Assembly (NCBI RefSeq): GCF_004378255.1
Contig: NZ_SNQG01000006.1
Span: 217,109 to 281,108, forward strand
DNA: 64,000 nucleotides
Direction of reading: 5' to 3'
Origin: Mucilaginibacter phyllosphaerae
Lineage (GTDB): Bacteria > Bacteroidota > Bacteroidia > Sphingobacteriales > Sphingobacteriaceae
The translations under genes and the position numbers were made by a program. Below the pieces are notes generated by a model that was given only the letters and a program-made list of their open reading frames with translations, had not been told where the DNA came from and made no database searches. Shown one piece after another: positions 18,307 through 27,236 of this stretch. The stretch's first letter is position 1. Each line of letters opens with the position of its first letter.

Positions 18307-19851
18307 TTAATAACCTGCGTTTTGTTTCAGGTTAGGGTTGGTATCAACCGCACGTTGTGGTATTGGGTAAAGGGTGCGGGTTTTATCAGTTGTAGCAGGG
18401 CGCTGATCAACCGGATCGTTAAATTTCTCAAAACGGATCTGATCATTCCTTCTCCAGCCTTCCCAATACAATTCACGGCCACGCTCTGCAAGCATGTTTG
18501 CAGGGGTAACAGTGGCCAAGGCGGTGGCACCACGCGGTACGCGGATAGAATTCACCAGGGCTAAAGCTGTTTGGCCGTTAGGATCTGTACCGCCACGCAT
18601 AATGGCTTCTGCTTTCATTAACACCACATCAGCATAACGTAAAATAACATAGTCATTTGATGTGTTATCATCATTAACGGTATTATCTGCTTTTGGCTGA
18701 GGGAAATATTTAAAAACCCTGATACCTTGCGCTTCTGTAGAATAGTTAAGATTAACCTCTGGTGTAAAAACAAGTGGTTTACCGCTACGTTGCGTTAATG
18801 CTTTGCCACCCGGGCCATATTGCTGGCCAACTGCAAAACCTGCCCTTAAACCAATCTTATCTGTTAAACCAGGATAGGCAACGCCTTTACGTTCATCGCT
18901 GTTCTCAAACGAGTTGTAAAAATCAGCCAATGTGGTAAAGCCATTCCAACCATCAGGTGTTTGGTTATAATGCAGGCCCATCCTCCAACGGTTTTTAGCA
19001 GGTGCGGGGGCATTAGTTTCAGTATTATAACGGCCAAATATATTACCATGAGATTGCTCTGAGTTATCCCAGGCAAAATCCTGAAAATACTTGCCTGCAG
19101 GCTCCAGTGAGTAACCCAGCGCTGTAACCTTATTAGCATACTCAATTACCTTATTCATATCTGCAGGGGCAAATGTAAACGGCCCGCCAACAGTAGCCGA
19201 AGTGTAAACTGCTTTGTTCAAATAAACTTTGGCTAAAAGTGCATCAGCTGCTGCTTTATTAGCAATACCAATATTAGCGCTTGTTGCAGGCAGGTTTGCT
19301 TCTGCAAACTCCAGATCTTTTATAATAAAATCTGTTGCTTCTGTACGGCTCATCACAGTTGGGATAGATGATGTTGGCGCATCCGGGTCACGGAATGGCT
19401 GCTGACCGTAAAGGTCAACAACCTGGAACATAAAATAAGCCCTTAAAAAGCTTGCTTCAGCTTTGATCTGTACATCTGTAGACTTGCTGATAACCTGCGT
19501 TGCACGGAAAACACCTATGTTCAACTGATCCCAGGTATCATTAACCTGGTTGTGTGATGGTGTCCAGGTGTGCGTGTGCAGCTTACGCCAGGTACCAAAA
19601 TCGCCCCAGTCTGTACCGCGGGTAGGGCCCATCATTTCATCTGTTGGGTGCTCTTGTAAAGCGTATGTATTTGCCTGGTCTGTTTGTCCGTTTAGCTGCG
19701 CATAAACAGCACCAAGTTCTGCAGCACCGATCGTTCCGTCACCTAATGATTTGGAGCCATACAGCTTCTCATCTAATTTTGCACAACTTGCTACAGTTAA
19801 GCAAGCTATACCGCATATAATTGCCTTTGATATATTTTTTTTCATTGTCAT
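18307..19851 (-). CDS. SusD/RagB family nutrient-binding lipoprotein
   Basis: 514 residues from the ATG at 19851 (a second ATG two codons on, at 19845, is also possible; the open frame to 19869 overlaps susC and was not used). It has a lipoprotein signal (IICGIACLTVASC), TPR-like helical N-terminal half, and the C-terminal SusD end NPNLKQNAGY typical of the family. It works as the lid of the SusC pore, capturing the ligand at the cell surface. It follows susC within 5 bp, so translation is likely coupled. The ligand is unknown; the nearby GH65 and trehalase suggest a glucoside. Confidence 0.93.
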   Translation of the reverse strand: MTMKKNISKAIICGIACLTVASCAKLDEKLYGSKSLGDGTIGAAELGAVYAQLNGQTDQANTYALQEHPTDEMMGPTRGTDWGDFGTWRKLHTHTWTPSHNQVNDTWDQLNIGVFRATQVISKSTDVQIKAEASFLRAYFMFQVVDLYGQQPFRDPDAPTSSIPTVMSRTEATDFIIKDLEFAEANLPATSANIGIANKAAADALLAKVYLNKAVYTSATVGGPFTFAPADMNKVIEYANKVTALGYSLEPAGKYFQDFAWDNSEQSHGNIFGRYNTETNAPAPAKNRWRMGLHYNQTPDGWNGFTTLADFYNSFENSDERKGVAYPGLTDKIGLRAGFAVGQQYGPGGKALTQRSGKPLVFTPEVNLNYSTEAQGIRVFKYFPQPKADNTVNDDNTSNDYVILRYADVVLMKAEAIMRGGTDPNGQTALALVNSIRVPRGATALATVTPANMLAERGRELYWEGWRRNDQIRFEKFNDPVDQRPATTDKTRTLYPIPQRAVDTNPNLKQNAGY

Positions 19852-19855
19852 GTTT

Positions 19856-22800
19856 TTAGAAACTTGCATTTACGCCTAATGTGAATATACGTGCTTTTGG
19901 ATATGAAGTATAATCAATACCTTTTGATGCTACGTTATCCCTTTGTTTATCTGTATTGATCTCAGGATCTAAGCCAGAGTAGCTGGTAATCAGGAACAGG
20001 TTTTGCCCTGTTAATGATAATCTGAAAGTTTTAAACACACTTTCTTTTAAAGGGAAGGTATAACCAATTGTTGCATTGCTTAATCTCAGGAAATCGCCCT
20101 TTTCCAGGAAACGGGTTGATACTTCGCCGGAGTTAAGTGCATTTTCAGCAGTTTGTGCAACTTCTTTTGTTACGTTACGGCCACTAACCAGGTTACCTTT
20201 GTAAAAGAATGCGTTAGCCGTGTTGTTATAAACCTGGAAACCTGTGGCAGCATTCAGGAAGAAACTTAAGCTCCAGTTTTTGTAGCTAAAGTTGTTAGTT
20301 AAGCTTGCTGTAAATTTAGGGTTAGGGCTACCTTGCACGCTTGAAACGTCTATACCTTGCGGATAAATACCAAAACCGTTTGCATCTAAGCCAGAGTAGT
20401 TAGGAACGTTAAATGTAAATAAGGGTAATCCATTTGCAATTAGCTGGGCATAAGCACCGGAAAGGCCCTGGCCATCAATATTACCTGTTATGATGTTACG
20501 GCCTTTAAAGTTTTCAACCGTGTTTTTGATAAAGCTCATGTTGTAAGAAACGTCCCAGGTAAATGTTGGCGTTTGTATGGCAGCATAGTTCAAAGCAAAT
20601 TCAAAACCTTTGTTGATAACGTTACCCGGCAGGTTTACGTAAATATAAGGTGATAATGCCGGTTGAGCGTTATACTGGTAAAACAACAAGTCGGATATTG
20701 ATTTATTAAAGTAATCTACCGTACCTGTTAAGCGGCCCTTAAGTATCGAGAAATCGATACCTGCACCATAAGTGGTATTGGCCTGCCATTTCAAATCAGG
20801 ATTGGCAAGGTATATCTGTGGGTTTGAGTTACCGTTGTAGTTGATCTGTTTAACAGGTAATGATCCGTAAGAAGGTATTTCCTGATTACCTGTTTTACCA
20901 TAATTTAACCTTAAGCTCAGGTCATCAAAAAATCCGCCTTTAGGCATAAAGCTTTCGTTACTTATACGCCATTTTGCAGCGATAGCCGGGAAATTACCGT
21001 ATTTATTGTTAGAACCAAAGCGCGATGAACCGTCTCTTCTTAAAGTACCGGTAATGATGTAACGATCTTTGTATGAATAGTTTACCCTTGCAAAATAAGA
21101 TTGTAATTTATAGCTTGAGCTATCACCAACAGGGTAAGCTAAATGTTGCTGAAAATCATTATAATCTTTAACTAAAACGCCTGGTTGAGATGATTTAAAG
21201 CCAAATTCGTTGCGGCTAAAGTTTTTAAATGTTTGATATGAATAGCCCGCCAAAACAGTTAATGAACTGTTATCGCTCCATTTTTTATCATAGTTTAAAG
21301 TATGTTCTGTAGTGTAGTTAGTTAACTGGTTATATTGGTAAATAGCGGTACCATTACCGGTTGGAGACGGGAAATTTTGATCCCTAATGTTAATAGCATC
21401 TGTGAAGCCTACTACTTTAGGGTCGTAAAATGTTTTCCTCAAACCTCTTGATATATCAGCACCAAAATTTCCTTTGTATGATAAACCTTCAACTAACTTT
21501 ACAGTCATACTTAAGTTATTTAAGTATCTGTTGATGTTATCCCTGTCATCAATTTGGTTAAGTAATGAAACCGGATTCCTGAAACCATTACCAATAGGGA
21601 AACCATTGGCATCGTAAGCCGGGTTAGCAATGCTAAAATAACGGCCTTGTGAATCAAATACAGGTGCGGTTGGGTTTAACTGTATTGCAGCACCGATTAA
21701 GCTACCGTTAAAACCGGCATTGTTGGTAATAGGCGCAAACTGATCTTTTACATTAGAGAATGTTGATTGGAGATCAAACTTTAATCTTTCTTTAAAGAAT
21801 GATTGGGATGCATTAATACGGCCATTAAGACGTTTTAATGCTGAATTTTTAACGATACCCTGTTGATCATCATAACCAACCGAAGCACGGTAACTGCCGG
21901 TGTTGCTGGCACCGCCAAAACCCAGATTGTAATTTTGTGATATAGCTGTGCGGAAGATCTGGTCTTGCCAATCGGTGTTACCGCCGTAATCTATACCGCC
22001 TTCGGCAACAGTACCTGCGTTAGAACCTACGCTGGCAACAGCCTTTAAAAAGTCTTCGCGGCCAAGTACATCATATCGTTTGGCAGTATTGGCAATACTG
22101 GTGTTTGCAGAGAACTGTACCCCCTGGCCTTTACGGCCTTTACGTGTGGTTATTAAAATTACACCGTTTGCACCACGGGCACCGTAAATTGCTGCTGATG
22201 ATGCATCCTTTAAAACAGATATATTTTCAATATCAGCCGGGTTAATAAATGCTAAAGGATTACGTGCAGATGAAGAACCTGCACCCACACCATAACCACC
22301 GCTTGTGCCGCCATTATCTAACGGAATACCATCTACTACATAAAGCGGGTTATCGTTAGAACGGATAGAACCTGCACCACGGATATTGATCGTTGCTGCA
22401 GCACCCGGCTCACCGCTTGACGGCGTTACCTGTACACCGGCAATACGGCCCTGTAATAACTGATCTGGTGTGGCAATAACACCTTTGTTAAAGTCCTTAG
22501 GGCTTAATGAAGCCACCGAACCTGTTGCATCTTTAATGCGTTGGGTGCCGTAACCAATTACAACAACCTCGTTTAGGTTAGTACTTGCAGACTGTAGTGA
22601 AACGTTAACATTGGTTTGGCCATTTAAAGCAACTGTTTGGCTTTGGTAACCAATGTAAGAAAAATTAAGGCTTGTTACGCTTGCCGGTACCGATAACTTA
22701 TACGTACCGTCGACGCCGGTAAGTGTGCCGACACCGCCGGCGGCCCCAACAGATACGCCAATAAGCGTAGACCCGTCTTTTTTGTCGGTTACTTTACCTG

Positions 22801-22888
22801 TAATTACCTTGTTCTGCGCCAGTGCCGGCTGAACAAAGAAACAGGTTAAAGCAAAAAAACATAATGTGAGTAAGTGTTTAAATTGCAT
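19856..22888 (-). CDS. SusC/RagA family TonB-linked outer membrane transporter
   Basis: 1010-residue TonB-dependent receptor. After the signal peptide (LCFFALTCFFVQPALAQ) come a CarboxypepD_reg-like domain (VITGKVTDKKDGSTLIGVSV, about 29-48), the SusC plug with the linker LNEVVVIGYGTQ near 104-115 and NPLYVVDGIPLDNGG near 180-194, and a 22-strand barrel that ends in aromatic GVNASF. It imports an oligomeric ligand delivered by its SusD partner using TonB energy. First gene of the operon; the 465 bp upstream hold no other gene. No ECF sigma/anti-sigma pair adjoins, and there is no N-terminal signalling domain, so control is likely through the DUF6377 protein upstream. Confidence 0.95.
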   Translation of the reverse strand: MQFKHLLTLCFFALTCFFVQPALAQNKVITGKVTDKKDGSTLIGVSVGAAGGVGTLTGVDGTYKLSVPASVTSLNFSYIGYQSQTVALNGQTNVNVSLQSASTNLNEVVVIGYGTQRIKDATGSVASLSPKDFNKGVIATPDQLLQGRIAGVQVTPSSGEPGAAATINIRGAGSIRSNDNPLYVVDGIPLDNGGTSGGYGVGAGSSSARNPLAFINPADIENISVLKDASSAAIYGARGANGVILITTRKGRKGQGVQFSANTSIANTAKRYDVLGREDFLKAVASVGSNAGTVAEGGIDYGGNTDWQDQIFRTAISQNYNLGFGGASNTGSYRASVGYDDQQGIVKNSALKRLNGRINASQSFFKERLKFDLQSTFSNVKDQFAPITNNAGFNGSLIGAAIQLNPTAPVFDSQGRYFSIANPAYDANGFPIGNGFRNPVSLLNQIDDRDNINRYLNNLSMTVKLVEGLSYKGNFGADISRGLRKTFYDPKVVGFTDAINIRDQNFPSPTGNGTAIYQYNQLTNYTTEHTLNYDKKWSDNSSLTVLAGYSYQTFKNFSRNEFGFKSSQPGVLVKDYNDFQQHLAYPVGDSSSYKLQSYFARVNYSYKDRYIITGTLRRDGSSRFGSNNKYGNFPAIAAKWRISNESFMPKGGFFDDLSLRLNYGKTGNQEIPSYGSLPVKQINYNGNSNPQIYLANPDLKWQANTTYGAGIDFSILKGRLTGTVDYFNKSISDLLFYQYNAQPALSPYIYVNLPGNVINKGFEFALNYAAIQTPTFTWDVSYNMSFIKNTVENFKGRNIITGNIDGQGLSGAYAQLIANGLPLFTFNVPNYSGLDANGFGIYPQGIDVSSVQGSPNPKFTASLTNNFSYKNWSLSFFLNAATGFQVYNNTANAFFYKGNLVSGRNVTKEVAQTAENALNSGEVSTRFLEKGDFLRLSNATIGYTFPLKESVFKTFRLSLTGQNLFLITSYSGLDPEINTDKQRDNVASKGIDYTSYPKARIFTLGVNASF

Positions 22889-23353
22889 AGTTTGTGGTTT
22901 AATTGATAATTGGTTATATAAAATTTTAGTACGTGTTTATTTTAAAAGTTGGTAAAACAGGCCTGCAGATAAAAAAATCGGCAAACAAATTTTACAATGC
23001 CGTGCAATGGTTAGTTACCCGGTAAAAAAACTTTAATAAAATGGTACAGTATATATTGGTTTATAATTGTGCTTTTTACAGCTGTGGGTTTGTATGCTTA
23101 AAAGCTAAACCGCTTTTAAAAACATTTTATCCCTATACAAAGATGTGTGTCTTGCGCATCATTCCCTACTACTTTAATGGAGTTATAAAAAAATATAAGC
23201 TTTATAAATATCAAGTAACTGATTATCAATTACTTTAATTATAAAAAAAGCCGAAAAATATAACCTTTATCAAAGCATTTTTAAGCTATTTTAGTTAAAA
23301 AAGTATCTTATATAGTTCTTAAAGTATCTAAAATGATACCATTCATCTGCAAA
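22889..23353. other. Non-coding upstream region of susC
   Basis: AT-rich gap of 465 bp between the regulator stop and the susC start, both on the minus strand. I see no gene. A short direct repeat AAGTATCT occurs at 23301-23308 and 23322-23329, two helical turns apart, at the far end from susC. A minus-strand TAAAATTTG near 22970 is one base too long for a -7 box. The susC promoter must lie here but cannot be fixed. Confidence 0.5.
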
Positions 23354-24973
23354 TCAGGATACGGTATCAACGGCCTTAATGTCCATAATACACTGTTCAA
23401 ACTGCTCGGGGTTTTTGGCCTTTGCCTTGATGCGCATTTTATAAACATAAATAGTATTTACCGAGTACTCCAATATTTTGGCAATTGTTTCGTTATCATT
23501 AATACCCATGCGGATGAGGGCAAAAATGCGCAGGTCAGTATTCAGTACTTCATGCTCGTGCGGCCAGATCTGGTCTTTCTCTTCAAACTGCGAATTAAAT
23601 ACCGAAATAAAGTTGGGGAAGATCTTTAAAAAAATGTGATCAAAGCTGTGGTATAACACCTCCCGCTCTTTTTTAATATTTATTTCGTTAATGATCAGCC
23701 TGATATCTTCATACTTTTTGATAGACAGCTTGGTATCTACAGACATCTTCAGTTTTTCGAGCTTTAAGATATAACCGGATATGATCTTAAAAAACTGCCC
23801 GATGTACTCTTCCTTAATATGCGCATCCTCGCCCAGTTTATGATTAATATCTTTTAACTGTATGTTTTGATGCTCGATGATCCGTTCTTTATGCTTTAAC
23901 TTGCCCAACTGCTTATAGATCATCACCAGGAATAAAATTACCAGCGAGGCCAGCGCAGTTATGGCCAGCAGGTACATTAGTATGGTTTGTTTTTCTTTTT
24001 CGGAATGGTTAAGCTCTTCGGCCGCTACAACGGGTAGTATGGCCCCTATCTGTATCTTGCGCTGCCTTGCCCCGTAAAAATCGGCATCCTGCTTGGCCAG
24101 TTGTATAAAGGCATAAGCATCTTTTACGTTACCGGCTTTATACAATTGCTCGGCAAGGGTAAAAAGTGCAACGGTTTCTTTGGTGGATGACTTGATATCG
24201 GCAATGGCCGATTGAATAAGCAGGGGCAGTGCTTCCTGGTGCCGGTTAGAGTTTAAGTAACTGATGGCCAGCGAGCAGCTAATCATGGCGCGCAGGTGCA
24301 TGGAAATGGGCTTGCCCGACCGCAGGATCTTGCTCAGTTCATCATCGCCCGTTAATTCGTTCCCTGCCTGCGCATCTTTTAAGCCGGTATAGTGCATCCA
24401 GTCGATAGAGCCCTTTTGGGTAAGGTTGATGGCAGAATCTATATAGGCATTGCTGGCCCTGATATACCCGGGAGATGAATACTTATCGTTATTATACTTG
24501 GCCAGGTCGCTGTTACATCGGTACATGATAAAATAGTATTCGATCTTCATCGAATCGTTAAGCACCCTGGGGTTGATGGTACGCATGGCATCAAAGGTTT
24601 CTTTAAACATGCCCGACGACAACAGGATAAAACCCAGCTTGATCTGGCTGTAATACCCTCTTGACATATCGTTCATCAACGCGCTGAGATCTTTAAGCTT
24701 ATTTACATATACGTAGGCCGAATCGTACTGGTAGGATTTATACTCGTCATAAAGCTTAACACACAGATCGTACTGCCGGGCGTAATCAAATTTCGAAGCG
24801 CTGCGCTGCTGTTTTTTAAGAAGAAGGATCCTGGCCTGTTTTTGGCCGTCGTAAATATCTTTACGGCTAATCTCTGCTTTTAAAACGCTTATCAGGCTAT
24901 CTGTACCGGCGCCGGCAGATACAGCAGGATAGGTAAGCATTAACGCAAATAATAACCTCAAAAAAAGTCTCAT
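23354..24973 (-). CDS. DUF6377-type membrane regulator with C-terminal HTH
   Basis: 539 residues from the ATG at 24973, which starts a signal peptide (MRLFLRLLFALMLTYPAVSA). The periplasmic half is helical and TPR-like (SVLKAEISRKDIYDGQKQAR, ARQYDLCVKLYDEYKSYQYD), as in the DUF6377 family. A membrane helix lies at about 329-352, then a coiled coil (KHKERIIEHQNIQLKDINHK) and a C-terminal LuxR-like helix-turn-helix near 490-520 (NDNETIAKILEYSVNTIYVY). It probably senses a periplasmic signal and binds DNA or a partner inside the cell. Its place directly upstream of susC points to control of that operon. The longer frame to 25006 lacks support. Confidence 0.72.
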   Translation of the reverse strand: MRLFLRLLFALMLTYPAVSAGAGTDSLISVLKAEISRKDIYDGQKQARILLLKKQQRSASKFDYARQYDLCVKLYDEYKSYQYDSAYVYVNKLKDLSALMNDMSRGYYSQIKLGFILLSSGMFKETFDAMRTINPRVLNDSMKIEYYFIMYRCNSDLAKYNNDKYSSPGYIRASNAYIDSAINLTQKGSIDWMHYTGLKDAQAGNELTGDDELSKILRSGKPISMHLRAMISCSLAISYLNSNRHQEALPLLIQSAIADIKSSTKETVALFTLAEQLYKAGNVKDAYAFIQLAKQDADFYGARQRKIQIGAILPVVAAEELNHSEKEKQTILMYLLAITALASLVILFLVMIYKQLGKLKHKERIIEHQNIQLKDINHKLGEDAHIKEEYIGQFFKIISGYILKLEKLKMSVDTKLSIKKYEDIRLIINEINIKKEREVLYHSFDHIFLKIFPNFISVFNSQFEEKDQIWPHEHEVLNTDLRIFALIRMGINDNETIAKILEYSVNTIYVYKMRIKAKAKNPEQFEQCIMDIKAVDTVS

Positions 24974-25205
24974 ATTTTGGTTGCAAAAGGGAATTAAGGT
25001 TAACAATTATCCATCAAAATTTAAAAAAACAGCAACTGCGGGCCGCGGCCGGTTATTGTTAGTTACAGCAATACAAGGTATTACAGCTTTTTTAGTAAAT
25101 TAAAATAAATAAGGGTAACCGGCTAAATCTTCCAAACGTAATATTAGTGATAATCTGCCAAATTTGTTTGCAGAGGCTGATTTTTATAAAAACGCTAAAA
25201 ATAAA

Positions 25206-25233
25206 GCCCGCCTCTTAAAAATAAGACGCGGGC
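25206..25233 (-). terminator. Terminator of the small secreted protein gene
   Basis: Arms GCCCGC-C-TCTTA and TAAGA-C-GCGGGC pair with one mismatch; on the minus strand TTTATTTTT follows. It lies in the 306-bp gap before the regulator gene, which otherwise holds only AT-rich sequence and the regulator's unmapped promoter. Confidence 0.65.
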
Positions 25234-25279
25234 CAATGTATGGTTCAGAAAAAACTGTTAAAATTAACGGAAGGGCGGG

Positions 25280-25684
25280 TTAGTTACACGTAGCGCCTTT
25301 TGTTATAGGCCCTGATCCGGATACGGTACCCTCGCGGGCGCATACGGTAGCGGTTTTACCTTTATCAAGATACTGGCTTGTAGCAATGCCGCCGCAGGTG
25401 GTATAATAAAATGTGCCGCCGGTAAACGCTGCCGAAATTAAATAACTGTAACAGGCCGGCGGCGGTGCCACAGCCGGGGCGGTATTATCTACTTCCTTTA
25501 CCTTGCTTACATCGGCTGCAGCAAATGTTACGGCGGGTGCTTCAACCAAAGCGGCAGGTTTGCTTATCCTGCTATCAGCCGCATTAGCGTTGGTAACTTT
25601 AGCAACATTAGCTAACGATTGGGCATGAATGGCACCTGCAAAACTACATAGCATTACAAGCAGCGCTAAAAGGTTCTTTTTCAT
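25280..25684 (-). CDS. Small secreted Ala-rich protein with C-terminal cysteines
   Basis: 134 residues from the ATG at 25684, which opens a clear signal peptide (MKKNLLALLVMLCSFAGAIHAQ). The first half of the mature protein is rich in Ala, Val and Lys; the second half has four cysteines (PPACYSY, YYTTCGG, TVCARE, GATCN) with the last one residue from the end, so two disulfides are possible. The open frame runs back to 25774 but the earlier part is lysine-rich and not signal-like. I do not recognise the family with certainty; it resembles short secreted Bacteroidota proteins of the DUF6520 kind. Single-gene unit with its own terminator. Confidence 0.65.
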   Translation of the reverse strand: MKKNLLALLVMLCSFAGAIHAQSLANVAKVTNANAADSRISKPAALVEAPAVTFAAADVSKVKEVDNTAPAVAPPPACYSYLISAAFTGGTFYYTTCGGIATSQYLDKGKTATVCAREGTVSGSGPITKGATCN

Positions 25685-25812
25685 AATAATTGGTTTTAAT
25701 TGGTTAATAAGTAAATATAAATAACATTTCCTTTCAGTTACACCAAAAAATATGAATTTCTTTTTAGCGTACAAATTAAAACCTATAATTAATCGGCACC
25801 AATCACAGCCGG

Positions 25813-26340
25813 TTAATAATCGGCCAGTACAATAATATTGCTGCTAATGGGGCTTATTTTTTCTAAACCTTTTAAAAAGCTTAACCCTACCACAAAGCTA
25901 AAACCGGCAACTACGCCGCCCATCTCCTGTATCAGTTGGCTGGTGGCGGTTACGGTGCCCCCGGTGGCCAGCAAGTCATCGTGTATCATGATCCGGTCGC
26001 CGGGGTTAAAGGCATCGGTATGTATCTCTATGGTAGCCTGGCCATATTCCAGTTCGTAAACCTTTTGGTTAACCGTGTGCGGTAGTTTACCGGCTTTGCG
26101 TACCGGTATAAAAGGCACACCCAGCCTGGTTGCTAATGACAGGCCGAACAAAAACCCGCGGCTTTCTACCCCGGCGATGGCATCGATCTGCAGATCCCCT
26201 ATTTTGTTTAAAAAGGCGTCGTTTATTTGGGTACAAAGTTCGGGGTCTTTCAGTATCGGGGTAATATCCTTAAAGATGATACCGGGTTTAGGAAAATCGT
26301 GAATATCGCGGATAGCGGTTTTGATCTGCTGCTCTATCAT
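25813..26340 (-). CDS. apt: Adenine phosphoribosyltransferase
   Basis: Purine salvage enzyme of 175 residues that makes AMP from adenine and PRPP in the cytoplasm. The PRPP-binding loop is RIMIHDDLLATGGT at 116-129, and VESRGFLFG at 58-66 is the conserved Apt motif. Length is standard. Its start overlaps the stop of the HhH gene by four bases (ATGA), so the two are translationally coupled. Confidence 0.97.
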   Translation of the reverse strand: MIEQQIKTAIRDIHDFPKPGIIFKDITPILKDPELCTQINDAFLNKIGDLQIDAIAGVESRGFLFGLSLATRLGVPFIPVRKAGKLPHTVNQKVYELEYGQATIEIHTDAFNPGDRIMIHDDLLATGGTVTATSQLIQEMGGVVAGFSFVVGLSFLKGLEKISPISSNIIVLADY

Positions 26341-27170
26341 TTATAAATTAAATAAGGCCCAATTTTACGCAAAATATCGGCATCTATAATGGCAATATTC
26401 TCTAAATCGCGCATGGAAATGTAATCGCCATGCTGGTTGCGGTATTCAATAATGGCATTTACCTGTTTATAATTAAGATAAGGCATCGGCCTCAGCTTAT
26501 CAAACGTAACAGTGTTGATATTGATCTTACGGATGCGGCCGGCATCTGCCCGCACCTGGTTTTTGATCTCATCATATTTCAGGTCATCCATCCCAAACAC
26601 CTCTTTCAGTTGCTCCTTATTCACAAAGCCGCCCAGCCGTTGGCGGTAGTAAAGGATGCGTTTGGCATAAGCCGGGCCAATGCCCTCAATTTTAGTCAGG
26701 GCTGACGAGTCGGCAGCGTTTAGTTCGATAACGATGCTGGGTTTGGCCCGGCTCTGCGGGATGATGATGAATGGCGCCAGCCGGGCATAATCAACTTTGG
26801 TAAGCCCGTAGATCTTTTGCAGGTCCGCCGCCTTACGAAACCGGCCGCCTTTTGCCGTGTAATTTTTAATGACCGCCGCTTGTTTTGCCGTGATGCCCAG
26901 CTTTTGCCAGCCACCCGCCGTTATGGTGTTCGGATCGAACTTAAAAAGTACGTTGCGGGGCGTTTCGGGGGCGTTTAAAGGGCGCCGATTGGCGTTATTC
27001 AGCGCTGCTATTGCATTGTTAAATACAGTAACGTTTATTGTATTATCTTTGTGATACCACTGATAAGCATAAGGCGCTGCCAGCACAAGGGCTATCAGCA
27101 CCAGTAACACCACCGTGCCGTTCCACTCTTTTTTGGTGAGGGCCAGGTGGTCTTTAAGCTGTGTTTTCAT
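26337..27170 (-). CDS. ComEA-like helix-hairpin-helix membrane protein
   Basis: 277 residues. One membrane helix near 18-36 (TVVLLVLIALVLAAPYAYQW) is followed by repeated helix-hairpin-helix units: around 85-130, 145-195 (ALTKIEGIGPAYAKRILYYR) and 210-275 (INTVTFDKLRPMPYLNYKQVN). HhH repeats bind DNA without regard to sequence. Proteins of this build are annotated as helix-hairpin-helix domain or ComEA-family proteins and may act in DNA uptake or repair at the inner membrane. It overlaps apt by four bases. It diverges from the acyltransferase gene. Confidence 0.78.
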   Translation of the reverse strand: MKTQLKDHLALTKKEWNGTVVLLVLIALVLAAPYAYQWYHKDNTINVTVFNNAIAALNNANRRPLNAPETPRNVLFKFDPNTITAGGWQKLGITAKQAAVIKNYTAKGGRFRKAADLQKIYGLTKVDYARLAPFIIIPQSRAKPSIVIELNAADSSALTKIEGIGPAYAKRILYYRQRLGGFVNKEQLKEVFGMDDLKYDEIKNQVRADAGRIRKININTVTFDKLRPMPYLNYKQVNAIIEYRNQHGDYISMRDLENIAIIDADILRKIGPYLIYK

Positions 27171-27236
27171 GATCAGGGTATATATAAAGCCGTTAAATTA
27201 ATCATTTCTGAAGACTATTATCACGTTAATTGCAGC

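Noticed and set aside
23041..23238. 65-codon plus-strand frame in the susC upstream region
   Set aside because: AT-rich sequence with Tyr, Lys and Cys runs, no ribosome-binding or promoter context and no family resemblance; more likely regulatory DNA.
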